Assembly: GCF_014648395.1 (NCBI RefSeq)
Contig: NZ_BMRA01000001.1
Coordinates: 62,001-126,000 of the forward strand
Source of the DNA: Micromonospora fulviviridis
GTDB taxonomy: Bacteria; Actinomycetota; Actinomycetes; Mycobacteriales; Micromonosporaceae
Direction of reading: 5' to 3'
DNA length: 64,000 bases
A model generated the notes under the pieces. It was not told the origin of the DNA, made no database searches, and saw nothing but the letters and a program-made list of their open reading frames with translations. Made by a program: the position numbers and the translations under genes. Of this stretch, positions 8,862 through 16,620 are shown piece by piece (within the stretch, counting starts at the first letter, position 1; each line of letters starts with the position of its first letter).

Positions 8862-10298
8862 ATGAGCGATCAGCAACAGCTGCGCAACTTCGTCAACGGC
8901 GAGTACGTCGACCCGGTGGACGGCGGCTACGCCGACCTGATCGACCCGTGCACCGGGGAGGTCTTCGCCCAGGCGCCGGTCTCCGGGGCGGCGGACGTGG
9001 ACGCGGCCATGAAGGCGGCCGCCGCCGCGTTCGAGACCTGGCGGGACGCCACGCCGGGCGAGCGGCAGAAGGCCCTGCTGAAGCTCGCCGACGCGGTGGA
9101 GTCCCGGGCGGCCGAGCTTGTCGACGCCGAGGTCCGCAACACCGGCAAGCCCCGCCAGCTCACGGCCGACGAGGAGCTGCCGCCGGCGGTGGACCAGTTC
9201 CGGTTCTTCGCCGGCGCGGCCCGCCTGCTGGAGGGGCGCTCGGCCGGCGAGTACATGGCGGGGCACACCTCGTACGTGCGGCGCGAGCCGATCGGCGTCT
9301 GCGCCCAGGTCACGCCCTGGAACTACCCGCTCATGATGGCGGTCTGGAAGATCGCCCCGGCCCTGGCGGCCGGCAACACGGTGGTGCTGAAGCCGTCCGA
9401 CACCACCCCGGTGTCCACGCTGCTGCTGGCCGAGATCGCGTCCGAGTTCTTCCCGCCGGGCGTGTTCAACGTGGTCTGCGGCGACCGGGACACCGGCCGG
9501 GCCCTGGTCTCGCACCCGACCCCGCAGTTCGTCTCGATCACCGGTTCGACCCGGGCCGGCATGGAGGTCGCCGCGGCGGCCGCGCCGGACCTCAAGCGGA
9601 CCCACCTGGAACTGGGCGGCAAGGCCCCGGTGGTGATCTTCGACGACGCGGACGTGGCGGCGGCGGCCGAGGCGATCGCGGTGGGCGGCTACTTCAACGC
9701 CGGCCAGGACTGCACGGCCGCCACGCGGGTGCTCGCCGGGCCGGGCATCCACGACGACTTCGTGGCCGCCCTCGCCGAGCAGGCCCGCAACACCAAGACC
9801 GGCGCGCCGGACGACGAGGACGTGCTCTACGGCCCGCTGAACAACGCCAACCAGCTCAGCCGGGTACGCGGGTTCGTGGACCGGCTGCCGGACCACGCGA
9901 ACGTCGAGACCGGCGGCTCCCGGGTCGGCGAGCGCGGCTACTTCTACGCCCCGACCGTGGTCTCCGGGGTCCGGCAGGCCGACGAGATCATCCAGGACGA
10001 GGTGTTCGGGCCGGTCATCACCGTGCAGCGCTTCTCGGACGAGGACGAGGCGGTGCGCTGGGCCAACGGCGTGGACTACGGCCTCTCCGCCTCGGTGTGG
10101 ACGAAGGACCACGGCCGGGCCATGCGGATGACCCGCCGGCTGGACTTCGGCTGCGTCTGGGTGAACACCCACATCCCGTTCGTGTCGGAGATGCCGCACG
10201 GCGGCTTCAAGCACTCCGGGCACGGCAAGGACCTCTCGGTCTACAGCCTGGAGGACTACACCCGGATCAAGCACGTCATGCACAACATCGAGGGCTGA
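8862..10298 (+). CDS. 4-aminobutyraldehyde (gamma-aminobutyraldehyde) dehydrogenase
   Basis: A 478-residue aldehyde dehydrogenase very close in pattern to E. coli PatD/YdcW: AAGEYMxGHTS-type stretch, VTPWNYPLMMAVWKIAPALA, glutamate E250 in LELGGKAP, catalytic cysteine C284 in YFNAGQDCTAA, and the ending EMPHGGFKHSGHGKDLSVY. PatD oxidises 4-aminobutanal, made from putrescine, to GABA. The ATG at 8862 has CGGAG upstream. gabT follows after three bases, so the pair forms a two-gene operon taking 4-aminobutanal to succinic semialdehyde. A candidate Lrp-type site lies in its promoter region. Confidence 0.88.
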   Translation: MSDQQQLRNFVNGEYVDPVDGGYADLIDPCTGEVFAQAPVSGAADVDAAMKAAAAAFETWRDATPGERQKALLKLADAVESRAAELVDAEVRNTGKPRQLTADEELPPAVDQFRFFAGAARLLEGRSAGEYMAGHTSYVRREPIGVCAQVTPWNYPLMMAVWKIAPALAAGNTVVLKPSDTTPVSTLLLAEIASEFFPPGVFNVVCGDRDTGRALVSHPTPQFVSITGSTRAGMEVAAAAAPDLKRTHLELGGKAPVVIFDDADVAAAAEAIAVGGYFNAGQDCTAATRVLAGPGIHDDFVAALAEQARNTKTGAPDDEDVLYGPLNNANQLSRVRGFVDRLPDHANVETGGSRVGERGYFYAPTVVSGVRQADEIIQDEVFGPVITVQRFSDEDEAVRWANGVDYGLSASVWTKDHGRAMRMTRRLDFGCVWVNTHIPFVSEMPHGGFKHSGHGKDLSVYSLEDYTRIKHVMHNIEG

Positions 10299-10301
10299 GC
10301 C

Positions 10302-11570
10302 TTGTCGAGCGAGGAACTGCACAAGCGCCGCGGGGCGGCCGTCGCCCGGGGCGTCGGCAGCACGATCACCTCCTACGTCGACCACGCGGGCGGCGGGACG
10401 ATCACCGACGTCGAGGGGCGGGAGTGGATCGACTTCGCGGCCGGCATCGCGGTCGCCAACGTGGGCAACTCCGCCCCGAGGGTGGTCGAGGCGGTGCGCG
10501 CGCAGGTCGAGCGCTTCACCCACACCTGCTTCATGGTGGCGCCCTACGAGTCGTACGTGGCGGTCTGCGAGCAGCTCAACGCGCTGACGCCGGGCGACTT
10601 CGAGAAGCGCTCGGCGCTGTTCAACTCGGGCGCCGAGGCGGTGGAGAACGCCGTGAAGATCGCCCGGCACGCCACCGGGCGGCCGGCCGTGGTGGTCTTC
10701 GACCACGCGTACCACGGCCGGACGAACCTGACCATGGCGCTGACCGCGAAGAACATGCCGTACAAGCACCGGTTCGGGCCGTTCGCCGGTGAGGTCTACC
10801 GGGTGCCGATGTCGTACCCGCTGCGCGACGGCGGCCTCGACGGGGCGGCCGCCGCGGCGCGGGCGATCGAGATGGTGGAGAAGCAGGTCGGCGCGGAGAA
10901 CGTGGCGGCGCTGCTGATCGAGCCGATCCAGGGCGAGGGCGGTTTCGTGGTGCCGGCCGAGGGGTTCCTGCCGGCGCTGCGCGAGTGGGCGACCGCCGCC
11001 GGGGTGGTGTTCGTCGCCGACGAGATCCAGACCGGGTTCTGCCGGACCGGTGACTGGTTCGCCTGCCAGCACGAGGGTGTCGAGCCGGACCTGATCACGC
11101 TGGCGAAGGGCATCGCCGGCGGGCTGCCGCTCGCCGCGGTCACCGGCCGGGCGGAGCTGATGGACGCCGTGCACGTCGGTGGCCTCGGCGGGACGTACGG
11201 CGGCAACCCGATCGCCTGCGCGGCCGCGCTCGCGGCCATCGAGACGATGCACGAGCTGGACCTGGCCGCTGCCGCCCGGCGGATCGGCGCGGTCATGGTC
11301 GACCGGCTGCGCGCGATCGCCGCCCGCGACCCGCGCGTCGCCGAGGTACGCGGCCGCGGCGCGATGCTCGCCGTGGAGATCGTCCAGCCGGGCACGTTGA
11401 CCCCGGACCCGGCCGCCACGGCGGCGATCTCGGCGGCCTGCCACGCGGCCGGCCTGCTCACCCTGACCTGCGGCACCTACGGCAACGTGCTGCGGTTCCT
11501 GCCCCCGCTCGTCATCTCCGACGACGAGCTGGCCCGCGGCCTGGACATCCTGGACGCCGCCTTCGGCTGA
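10302..11570 (+). CDS. gabT: 4-aminobutyrate aminotransferase
   Basis: A 422-residue class III PLP-dependent aminotransferase. GabT transfers the amino group of GABA to 2-oxoglutarate, giving succinic semialdehyde and glutamate. Visible motifs are NSGAEAVENAVKIAR, the DEIQTGFCRTG stretch and the PLP lysine K269 in TLAKGIAGGLPLAAV. It starts with TTG at 10302, three bases after the stop of the dehydrogenase gene that supplies its substrate; GAGGG lies just upstream. A strong hairpin at 11589-11639 ends the operon. Confidence 0.9.
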   Translation: MSSEELHKRRGAAVARGVGSTITSYVDHAGGGTITDVEGREWIDFAAGIAVANVGNSAPRVVEAVRAQVERFTHTCFMVAPYESYVAVCEQLNALTPGDFEKRSALFNSGAEAVENAVKIARHATGRPAVVVFDHAYHGRTNLTMALTAKNMPYKHRFGPFAGEVYRVPMSYPLRDGGLDGAAAAARAIEMVEKQVGAENVAALLIEPIQGEGGFVVPAEGFLPALREWATAAGVVFVADEIQTGFCRTGDWFACQHEGVEPDLITLAKGIAGGLPLAAVTGRAELMDAVHVGGLGGTYGGNPIACAAALAAIETMHELDLAAAARRIGAVMVDRLRAIAARDPRVAEVRGRGAMLAVEIVQPGTLTPDPAATAAISAACHAAGLLTLTCGTYGNVLRFLPPLVISDDELARGLDILDAAFG

Positions 11571-11588
11571 CCGAGGCCAGCCCCCATC

Positions 11589-11639
11589 GTGGAACACCAC
11601 GGGCGTCGATCCCCCCAGGTGCCGCCCGTGGTGTTCCAC
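11589..11639 (+). terminator. Hairpin after gabT
   Basis: Perfect 16-base arms (GTGGAACACCACGGGC at 11589-11604 and its complement at 11624-11639) separated by a 19-base loop, 18 bases after the gabT stop codon. There is no long T tract, as is common in high-GC actinomycetes. It probably ends gabT transcription before the next operon. Confidence 0.7.
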
Positions 11640-11693
11640 TCCCTTGTGTCCTGAGAACTCCCTGTGAAGGCCCCACCGCGGCGGAATCCTGTC

Positions 11694-11721
11694 CTATAGT
11701 CCTACTGTCGTAGGACAATAG
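11694..11721 (+). promoter_or_regulatory. Operator of the YtrA-like GntR regulator
   Basis: An inverted repeat with 12-base arms: CTATAGTCCTAC at 11694-11705 and GTAGGACAATAG at 11710-11721, separated by TGTC. Eleven of twelve arm positions pair. It ends 16 bases before the GTG start of the GntR-type gene, where an autorepressor would block its own promoter. Such palindromes before YtrA-type regulators are typical; binding itself is inferred. Confidence 0.75.
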
Positions 11722-11737
11722 AAGGGCAGGTTCCCGT

Positions 11738-12154
11738 GTGATCGAGTTCGTGTTGGACGCCCGGTCCAAGGTGAACACGTACGTGCAGCTGATCCAGCAG
11801 GTCAAACAGGCCCTCCGGGTGGGGCTGCTGACGCCCGGCGACCAGCTCCCCAAGGTCCGCGAGGTGGCGCAGGCGCTGGCCATCAACCCCAACACCGTGC
11901 TGAAGGCGTACCGGGAACTGGAGATCGAGGGTCTGGTCGAGGGCCGTCCCGGGGTCGGCACGTTCGTCCGCCGTACCCTCGGCGGTCCTCCCCTGGCCGA
12001 CCAGGCCGAGCTGCGCGCGGAGCTGGTGGCCTGGCTGCGCCGCGCGCGGGCCGCCGGCCTCACCTCGGAAGACGTCACCGCCCTGGTCGAGACCACCCTG
12101 CGGGCGACGCTCGCCGCCGAGGCGGCCCGCACCCGGCCCGCCGCGGCCCGATGA
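11738..12154 (+). CDS. GntR-family transcriptional regulator, YtrA type
   Basis: A 138-residue regulator with an N-terminal winged helix (VYVQLIQQVKQALRVG then LPKVREVAQALAINPNTVLKAY, about residues 14-60) and a short C-terminal helical tail. This is the YtrA subfamily layout, which lacks a large ligand-binding domain and normally represses an adjacent ABC exporter. The GTG at 11738 follows AGGGCAGG. The gene overlaps the ABC ATPase gene, and a near-perfect operator palindrome lies directly upstream. The inducer is not readable; cell-envelope stress or antibiotics are usual for the subfamily. Confidence 0.9.
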   Translation: MIEFVLDARSKVNTYVQLIQQVKQALRVGLLTPGDQLPKVREVAQALAINPNTVLKAYRELEIEGLVEGRPGVGTFVRRTLGGPPLADQAELRAELVAWLRRARAAGLTSEDVTALVETTLRATLAAEAARTRPAAAR

Positions 12155-12165
12155 GAGGACACCAG

Positions 12166-13053
12166 ATGGAGATCGCGCTGGAGGCCGAGCAGCTCGGCAA
12201 GCGCTACGGGCGACGCTGGGCGTTGCAGGACTGCTCGTTCCAGCTGCCCGCCGGACGGATCGCCGGCCTGGTCGGCCCGAACGGCGCCGGCAAGAGCACC
12301 CTGCTGCACCTCGCCGTCGGCCTGCTCCGGCCGGACGCCGGCACGGTGCGGGTCTTCGACCGCACGCCCTACGACAACCCGGCGGTGCTGCCGGAGGTTG
12401 GGTTCGTCGCCCAGGACACCCCGCTCTACCGCGACTTCACCGCGGCCGAGCTGGTCCGCATCACCGGACGGATGAACAGCCGCTGGGACGGCGCGCTGGC
12501 TCGCGAGCGGCTCGCCCAGCTCGGCATCCCGCCGAAGCTGCCGGTCGGCCAGCTCTCCGGCGGGCAGCGCGCCCAGGTGGCCCTCGCGCTCGCCCTGGCC
12601 AAGCGGCCCCGGCTGCTGCTCCTGGACGAGCCGGTCGCCAGCCTCGACCCCCTCGCCCGCCGCGAGTTCCTCCAGTCGCTGATGGGCAGCGTCGCCGAGT
12701 CCGGGACGACGGTGCTGCTCTCCTCGCACCTGCTCGGCGACCTGGAGCGCGTCTGCGACCACCTCGTCGTCCTGAACGCCGCCCGGGTACGCCTCGTCGG
12801 CGCGGTCGAGGACCTGGTCGCCGGCCACCGGCAACTGGTCGGCCCCCGGCACCGGGGCGAACCGATCACCGGGGTCGAGGCGGTGGTCCGGGCCAGTCAC
12901 ACCGATCGCCAGTCGACGCTGCTGGCCCGGGTCGACGGGGTGGTCGACCCGGAGTGGACGGTGCACGACGTGACCCTGGAGGAGGTCATCCTGGCCTACC
13001 TCGGCGAGGGCGAGACCAGGGCCAGCCACACGGAATGGGAGGTGCCGGCATGA
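12166..13053 (+). CDS. ABC transporter ATP-binding protein
   Basis: An ATPase of about 295 residues with Walker A GPNGAGKST, signature LSGGQRAQ, Walker B LLLLDEP and the switch histidine in LLSSHLLGDLERV. This is the bacitracin/antibiotic-exporter type usually paired with a YtrA regulator and a separate permease. An ATG at 12151 overlaps the regulator's stop, but the ATG at 12166 is preferred because AGAGGA lies six bases before it and family members begin near here. The permease gene overlaps its end by four bases. The protein should sit on the inner face of the membrane and power the permease. Confidence 0.88.
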   Translation: MEIALEAEQLGKRYGRRWALQDCSFQLPAGRIAGLVGPNGAGKSTLLHLAVGLLRPDAGTVRVFDRTPYDNPAVLPEVGFVAQDTPLYRDFTAAELVRITGRMNSRWDGALARERLAQLGIPPKLPVGQLSGGQRAQVALALALAKRPRLLLLDEPVASLDPLARREFLQSLMGSVAESGTTVLLSSHLLGDLERVCDHLVVLNAARVRLVGAVEDLVAGHRQLVGPRHRGEPITGVEAVVRASHTDRQSTLLARVDGVVDPEWTVHDVTLEEVILAYLGEGETRASHTEWEVPA

Positions 13054-14039
13054 TCGCGCTGGCCTGGCGGCAGCACCGCAGGCAGATGCTGTTCACCCTC
13101 ATCGGGTTCGCGGTACTCGCCGCGCTGATGATCCCGATCGGCATCTCGATGCGCCACACGTTCACCGACCTCGGGCTCCCGGAGTGCGTCCGCGCACTGT
13201 CCCGCAGCGACGTGGCGCCGGCGACCGCGGACACCTGCGAGGGAGCGTTCCACCAGTTCACCAACCGGTACGGCAACCTGAACCTGGTCGCCGTCCTGCT
13301 GCTCGTGCTGCCGATGCTGGTCGGCCTGTTCTGGGGCGCGCCGCTGGTCGCCAGGGAGGTGGAGCAGGGCACCCACCGGTTCGCCTGGACCCAGGGCATC
13401 GGCCGGCGGCACTGGGCGATGGTGAAGTTCGGGCTGGTCGTCGCGGTGACGACCCTCGCCGCCGTCTGCTACGGGCTGGGCATGTCGTGGTGGGTCAGCC
13501 CACTGACCCAGGCCGCCCGCGAGGGCCGCCTCGGCTTCGTCGTCTTCGACCTCCAGGGCGTCGCCCCGATCGGCTACACCCTCTTCGCCGTGGCGCTCGG
13601 CATCTTCGCCGGCACCCTCGGGCGGCGGATGCTGCCGGCCATGACCATCACCCTCGTCGGTTACATCGGTGTCCGGGCCGCCGTCGAGGTCCTGGCCCGG
13701 CCGCACTACCAGCCCGCCCGCACCGCCGAGTTCCCCGTGGCCGGGGACGGCCGGGTGCCGATGAACCGCGGCGACTGGATCCTCTCCAGCGGCGTGCGGA
13801 ACCCCGACGGGAAGATGGTGGCCCCCGACGCGCAGATCGTGTGCCCACCGGACGTCCAGGGGCCGGGTGGCCGTCCGTGCGGGGCCGAACTCGGCGTCCA
13901 GCCCGGCGCCTACAACTGGCAGCTCTACCAGCCCGGCGACCGGTTCTGGCTGTTCCAGGGCATCGAGACCGGCATCTTCATCGCCCTCGCCGCCGTCCTG
14001 CTCTACCTCGCCCTCCGCCGGATCCGCCGGCTCGCCTGA
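13050..14039 (+). CDS. ABC transporter permease
   Basis: A 329-residue integral membrane protein with about six hydrophobic segments: near residues 13-34, 90-108, 128-150, 165-190, 195-215 and 300-325. A large hydrophilic, probably external, loop lies between the last two. The start ATG at 13050 overlaps the ATPase stop (ATGA), with GGGAGG seven bases before it. It lies with a YtrA-type regulator and an ATPase, so the three genes form a self-regulated exporter operon. The substrate cannot be read from the sequence. A strong hairpin follows the stop codon. Confidence 0.85.
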   Translation: MIALAWRQHRRQMLFTLIGFAVLAALMIPIGISMRHTFTDLGLPECVRALSRSDVAPATADTCEGAFHQFTNRYGNLNLVAVLLLVLPMLVGLFWGAPLVAREVEQGTHRFAWTQGIGRRHWAMVKFGLVVAVTTLAAVCYGLGMSWWVSPLTQAAREGRLGFVVFDLQGVAPIGYTLFAVALGIFAGTLGRRMLPAMTITLVGYIGVRAAVEVLARPHYQPARTAEFPVAGDGRVPMNRGDWILSSGVRNPDGKMVAPDAQIVCPPDVQGPGGRPCGAELGVQPGAYNWQLYQPGDRFWLFQGIETGIFIALAAVLLYLALRRIRRLA

Positions 14040-14046
14040 GGCACCT

Positions 14047-14079
14047 CGGCAGGGTGGGTGCGCGTCACCCACCCTGCCG
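14047..14079. terminator. Bidirectional hairpin between convergent genes
   Basis: Perfect 14-base arms (CGGCAGGGTGGGTG at 14047-14060 and its complement at 14066-14079) with a five-base loop, flanked by further pairing GGCAC/GTGCC. It sits in the 47-base gap between the convergent permease and secreted-protein genes and could end transcription from both sides. Confidence 0.75.
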
Positions 14080-14086
14080 TGCCGGA

Positions 14087-14773
14087 TCAGCGCAGCCGCT
14101 CCACCACGTTGCGGCGGACGAGGTTCTTGCCCGGCTCCCGGATCAGGTCCATGGCCGCCGCGTTGAGCAGCACGCAACTCCCGGACGGCCCGGTGACCGT
14201 CACGGTCGCCACCTTGCCGTTGTCCAGGTTGGTCACCCGCAGCCGGGTGCCCACCGGGAACTGCCCGCTGGTGGCGGCCGGCGCGCCGCCCTCGGCCGAG
14301 AAGGTGATCGCCCCGGTGCAGACGCTGGCGGCGGGCGCGCCGCCGGGCTGGGCGTTGCCGGGCCGGGCCTCGCCGGCCGGGGCGCCGCCACCCGGCCGGG
14401 CCGCGCCGGTGGCCGGGGCGCCGCCGTCGAGGCGTTCGACCAGGTTGCGGCGGATCACGTTCTTGCCCGGCTCGCGGACCAGGTCCATGGCCGCCGCGTT
14501 GAGCAGCACGCAACTCCCGGACGGCCCGGTGACCGTCACGGTCGCCACCTTGCCGTTGTCCAGGTTGGTCACCCGCAGCCGGGTGCCCACCGGGAACTGC
14601 CCGCTGGTGGCGGCCGGCGCACCGCCCTCGGCCGAGAAGGTCACCGACCCCGCACAGGCCGACTGCCCGGCCGGGGCGGTCTCCGCGAAGCCCATCCCCG
14701 TACCCACCGCGACGACCACCGAGGCGGCCAGTGCCACGGTCGCCGCCAGCACGTGCTTGCGCTGCACCCTCAC
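14087..14773 (-). CDS. Secreted protein with two copies of a double-psi-beta-barrel-like (RlpA-like) domain
   Basis: A 228-residue protein with an N-terminal signal peptide (about residues 1-31, positively charged start, hydrophobic core, cleavage near GFAETA). Two domains of about 75 residues (about 39-115 and 150-228) are nearly identical and are joined by a Gly/Ala/Pro linker. Each has FPVGTRLRVTNLDNGKVATV followed by SCVLLNAAAMDLIREPGKN. This resembles RlpA-type double-psi barrels, where an NG-type turn precedes a binding groove, though the usual DRGP catalytic motif is not clear. The encoding DNA contains a 161-base near-identical direct repeat. A cell-wall or glycan-binding role is inferred from the fold only. 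Confidence 0.75.
   Translation of the reverse strand: MRVQRKHVLAATVALAASVVVAVGTGMGFAETAPAGQSACAGSVTFSAEGGAPAATSGQFPVGTRLRVTNLDNGKVATVTVTGPSGSCVLLNAAAMDLVREPGKNVIRRNLVERLDGGAPATGAARPGGGAPAGEARPGNAQPGGAPAASVCTGAITFSAEGGAPAATSGQFPVGTRLRVTNLDNGKVATVTVTGPSGSCVLLNAAAMDLIREPGKNLVRRNVVERLR
14145..14305. repeat. Direct repeat copy A inside the secreted-protein gene
   Basis: A 161-base segment repeated 336 bases (112 codons) further on. I see a single difference between copies (g at 14285, a at 14621). It encodes the core of the second barrel-like domain. Confidence 0.9.
14481..14641. repeat. Direct repeat copy B inside the secreted-protein gene
   Basis: Partner of the repeat at 14145-14305, same orientation and reading frame, encoding the first barrel-like domain. 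Near-identity at the DNA level, including third positions, points to recent duplication or gene conversion. Confidence 0.9.
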
Positions 14774-14854
14774 GTTGTCTCTCCCGTCGTCCGGTGATCT
14801 CGTTCGACGCCTGGTACGGACGGGAGCGCCGGACCGTTCAGCCGGTACGGCAGA

Positions 14855-15490
14855 TCACAACGGACCGTAACGGGTGTGCGGCGCTCCGGTGAGCAGCGCC
14901 CAGTACCGGTCGCCGTAGGACCAGTGCCACCACTCGGTCGGGTAGTTCACCAGCCCCGCCCCGCTCAGCGCGGCCACCAGGACCTGCCGGTTCCGCCACG
15001 CGCTCACGGGGATGTGCCGGGCCGCCGTGAAGCAGGCGTCGGCGCTCTCCTCCGGGGTGGCGTCGAGCGCGGTGCCCATCGGCAACTCGAACCCGTCGGC
15101 GTCACACAGGGTGAGGTCGACCGCTCCGCCGGTGCTGTGCGGGGCCACCTCGACCGGCGAGACGAACTTGGTGGTCTCCCGGTGCAGCCGCTCCGCCGAC
15201 CAGTCCGGGTAGCGCCGGCGCAGCTCGTCCCGGTAACCGGTGAAGATGTCGAGCTGCGCCCGGTACGGCCGGTACCCCTCGACGATCAGGAGGCGCAGGC
15301 CGGCCGGCAGCGCGCGCTGCGCGGCCAGCAGCCGCTCCGCGACCCCGCGCCGCACCCGGGCGTACGCCCCGGCGGGGTCGGCGGCCCGCGTGTCCAGCCG
15401 CAGCTCCGGCACCTCCCGCAGGTCGACCAGCGGATCGCCGTCGTCCCGGCTGGACACCGCCGCGACCCGGGGATCGGAGAGCAGGATCAT
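14855..15490 (-). CDS. D-Ala-D-Ala dipeptidase, VanX/DdpX-like (peptidase M15D)
   Basis: A 211-residue zinc dipeptidase of VanX length. The zinc ligands and catalytic residues of the family are all visible: H118 and D125 in APHSTGGAVDLTL, E186 and H189 in TEWWHWS, and R74 in VEGYRPYRAQ. VanX hydrolyses D-Ala-D-Ala so that altered peptidoglycan precursors ending in D-Lac or D-Ser prevail; relatives also recycle wall dipeptide. No signal peptide is seen, so it should be cytoplasmic. The ATG at 15490 overlaps the stop of the D-Ala ligase gene (ATGA). This is the last gene of the Van-like operon. Confidence 0.85.
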   Translation of the reverse strand: MILLSDPRVAAVSSRDDGDPLVDLREVPELRLDTRAADPAGAYARVRRGVAERLLAAQRALPAGLRLLIVEGYRPYRAQLDIFTGYRDELRRRYPDWSAERLHRETTKFVSPVEVAPHSTGGAVDLTLCDADGFELPMGTALDATPEESADACFTAARHIPVSAWRNRQVLVAALSGAGLVNYPTEWWHWSYGDRYWALLTGAPHTRYGPL

Positions 15491-16620
15491 GGCGCACCCC
15501 CGGGGCGTACGCCCGCCGGCCGGGCCGCGTGCCGGGCGAAGGCGAGCGCGACCAGCCGGTCCACCACCTCGGGGTAGTCGACGCCGGACTCGGCCCACAC
15601 CTTCGGGTACATCGAGTGCGCCGTGAAGCCGGGCAGGGTGTTCAGCTCGTTGACGAACACCTCGCCGGTCGTCTCGTCGTAGAGGAAGTCGACCCGGGCC
15701 AGGCCCCAGCCGCCGATCGCCGTGAACGCCCGGACGGACAGGTCCCGGATCCGCTCGGTCACCTCGTCGGGCAGCGGCGCGGGGACGATCATGGGATCCG
15801 CGTCGCCGAAGTACTTCTGCCGGTAGTCGAACCAGCCGCCCGCGACCCGGACCTCGCCGACCGCCGACGCCTCCGGGCGCCAGCCGCCGAGCACCCCGCA
15901 CTCCAGTTCCCGGCCGGTCACCCCCTGCTCGACCAGCACCACGTGGTCGTGCCGGAACGCCTCCTCGACCGCCGCCGCCAGGTCGTCCCCGTCCGCCACC
16001 CGGGAGATCCCGATGGAGGAGCCCATCCGGGCCGGCTTGACGAACAGCGGCCGGCGCAGCCCGACGACCAGCTTCTCCGGGTCCTCCGCGGCCCGCCAGG
16101 TCGGCGCGTCGAACCAGACGTGCGGGGTGGTCGGCACGCCCTCGGCCCGCAGCGCCCGTTTCATCGCCACCTTGTCCATGCCGACGGCGGAGGCGAGGAT
16201 GCCGCACCCGACGTACGGCACCCCGAGCGATTCGAGCAGCCCCTGCACCACGCCGTCCTCCCCGTACGGGCCGTGCAGCACAGGGAAGACCACGTCCAGC
16301 TCGGCGTGCACCGTGCCGGGCGTGTCGGCGGCGGTGACCGCCACCGTTCCGGCGCGCGCCCCGGCGCGCAGCTCCACCGCGGGCCCGGTCACCGGCAGCC
16401 GGTCGTCGATGGCCCGGCCGGCGGCCACGCTCACCCGGCGTTCGGCCAGCACCGGTTCCGGCACCAGGCGCAGCGCGCCGGCGCGGGTGATCCCGAGCGC
16501 GACCACCGAGTGACCCCGCTCGGCCAGGGCCCGGGCCACGCCGAGCGCCGACGCGCAGGAGACCTCGTGCTCCGCCGACGGGCCACCGAACAGGACACCG
16601 ATCCGAACCGCAGCGCTCAC
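15487..16620 (-). CDS. ddl: D-alanine--D-alanine (or D-Ala--D-X) ligase, ATP-grasp
   Basis: A 377-residue ATP-grasp ligase joining D-Ala to a second residue for peptidoglycan precursors. Motifs: GGPSAEHEVSC near the N-terminus, KPARMGSSIGIS in the ATP loop, LARVDFLYD and NELNTLPGFTAHSMYP near the C-terminus. The omega-loop reads FDYRQKYF with Tyr, as in D-Ala-D-Ala and D-Ala-D-Ser ligases and unlike VanA-type D-Ala-D-Lac ligases. The Met in HSMYP is where VanA and VanC enzymes carry Arg, so D-Ala-D-Ala specificity is the safer reading. The GTG at 16620 overlaps the upstream gene (GTGA). Placement between a PLP enzyme and a VanX-like gene suggests a specialised rather than housekeeping copy. 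Confidence 0.85.
   Translation of the reverse strand: MSAAVRIGVLFGGPSAEHEVSCASALGVARALAERGHSVVALGITRAGALRLVPEPVLAERRVSVAAGRAIDDRLPVTGPAVELRAGARAGTVAVTAADTPGTVHAELDVVFPVLHGPYGEDGVVQGLLESLGVPYVGCGILASAVGMDKVAMKRALRAEGVPTTPHVWFDAPTWRAAEDPEKLVVGLRRPLFVKPARMGSSIGISRVADGDDLAAAVEEAFRHDHVVLVEQGVTGRELECGVLGGWRPEASAVGEVRVAGGWFDYRQKYFGDADPMIVPAPLPDEVTERIRDLSVRAFTAIGGWGLARVDFLYDETTGEVFVNELNTLPGFTAHSMYPKVWAESGVDYPEVVDRLVALAFARHAARPAGVRPGGAP

Noticed and set aside
8787..11639. A 950-codon open frame on the minus strand
   Set aside because: It is antisense to the 4-aminobutyraldehyde dehydrogenase and gabT genes, whose products match known families throughout. The frame is a by-product of high GC third positions.
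12151..13053. The ATG at 12151 as start of the ABC ATPase
   Set aside because: It overlaps the regulator's stop but has no ribosome site of its own. The AGAGGA at 12154-12159 is correctly spaced for the ATG at 12166.
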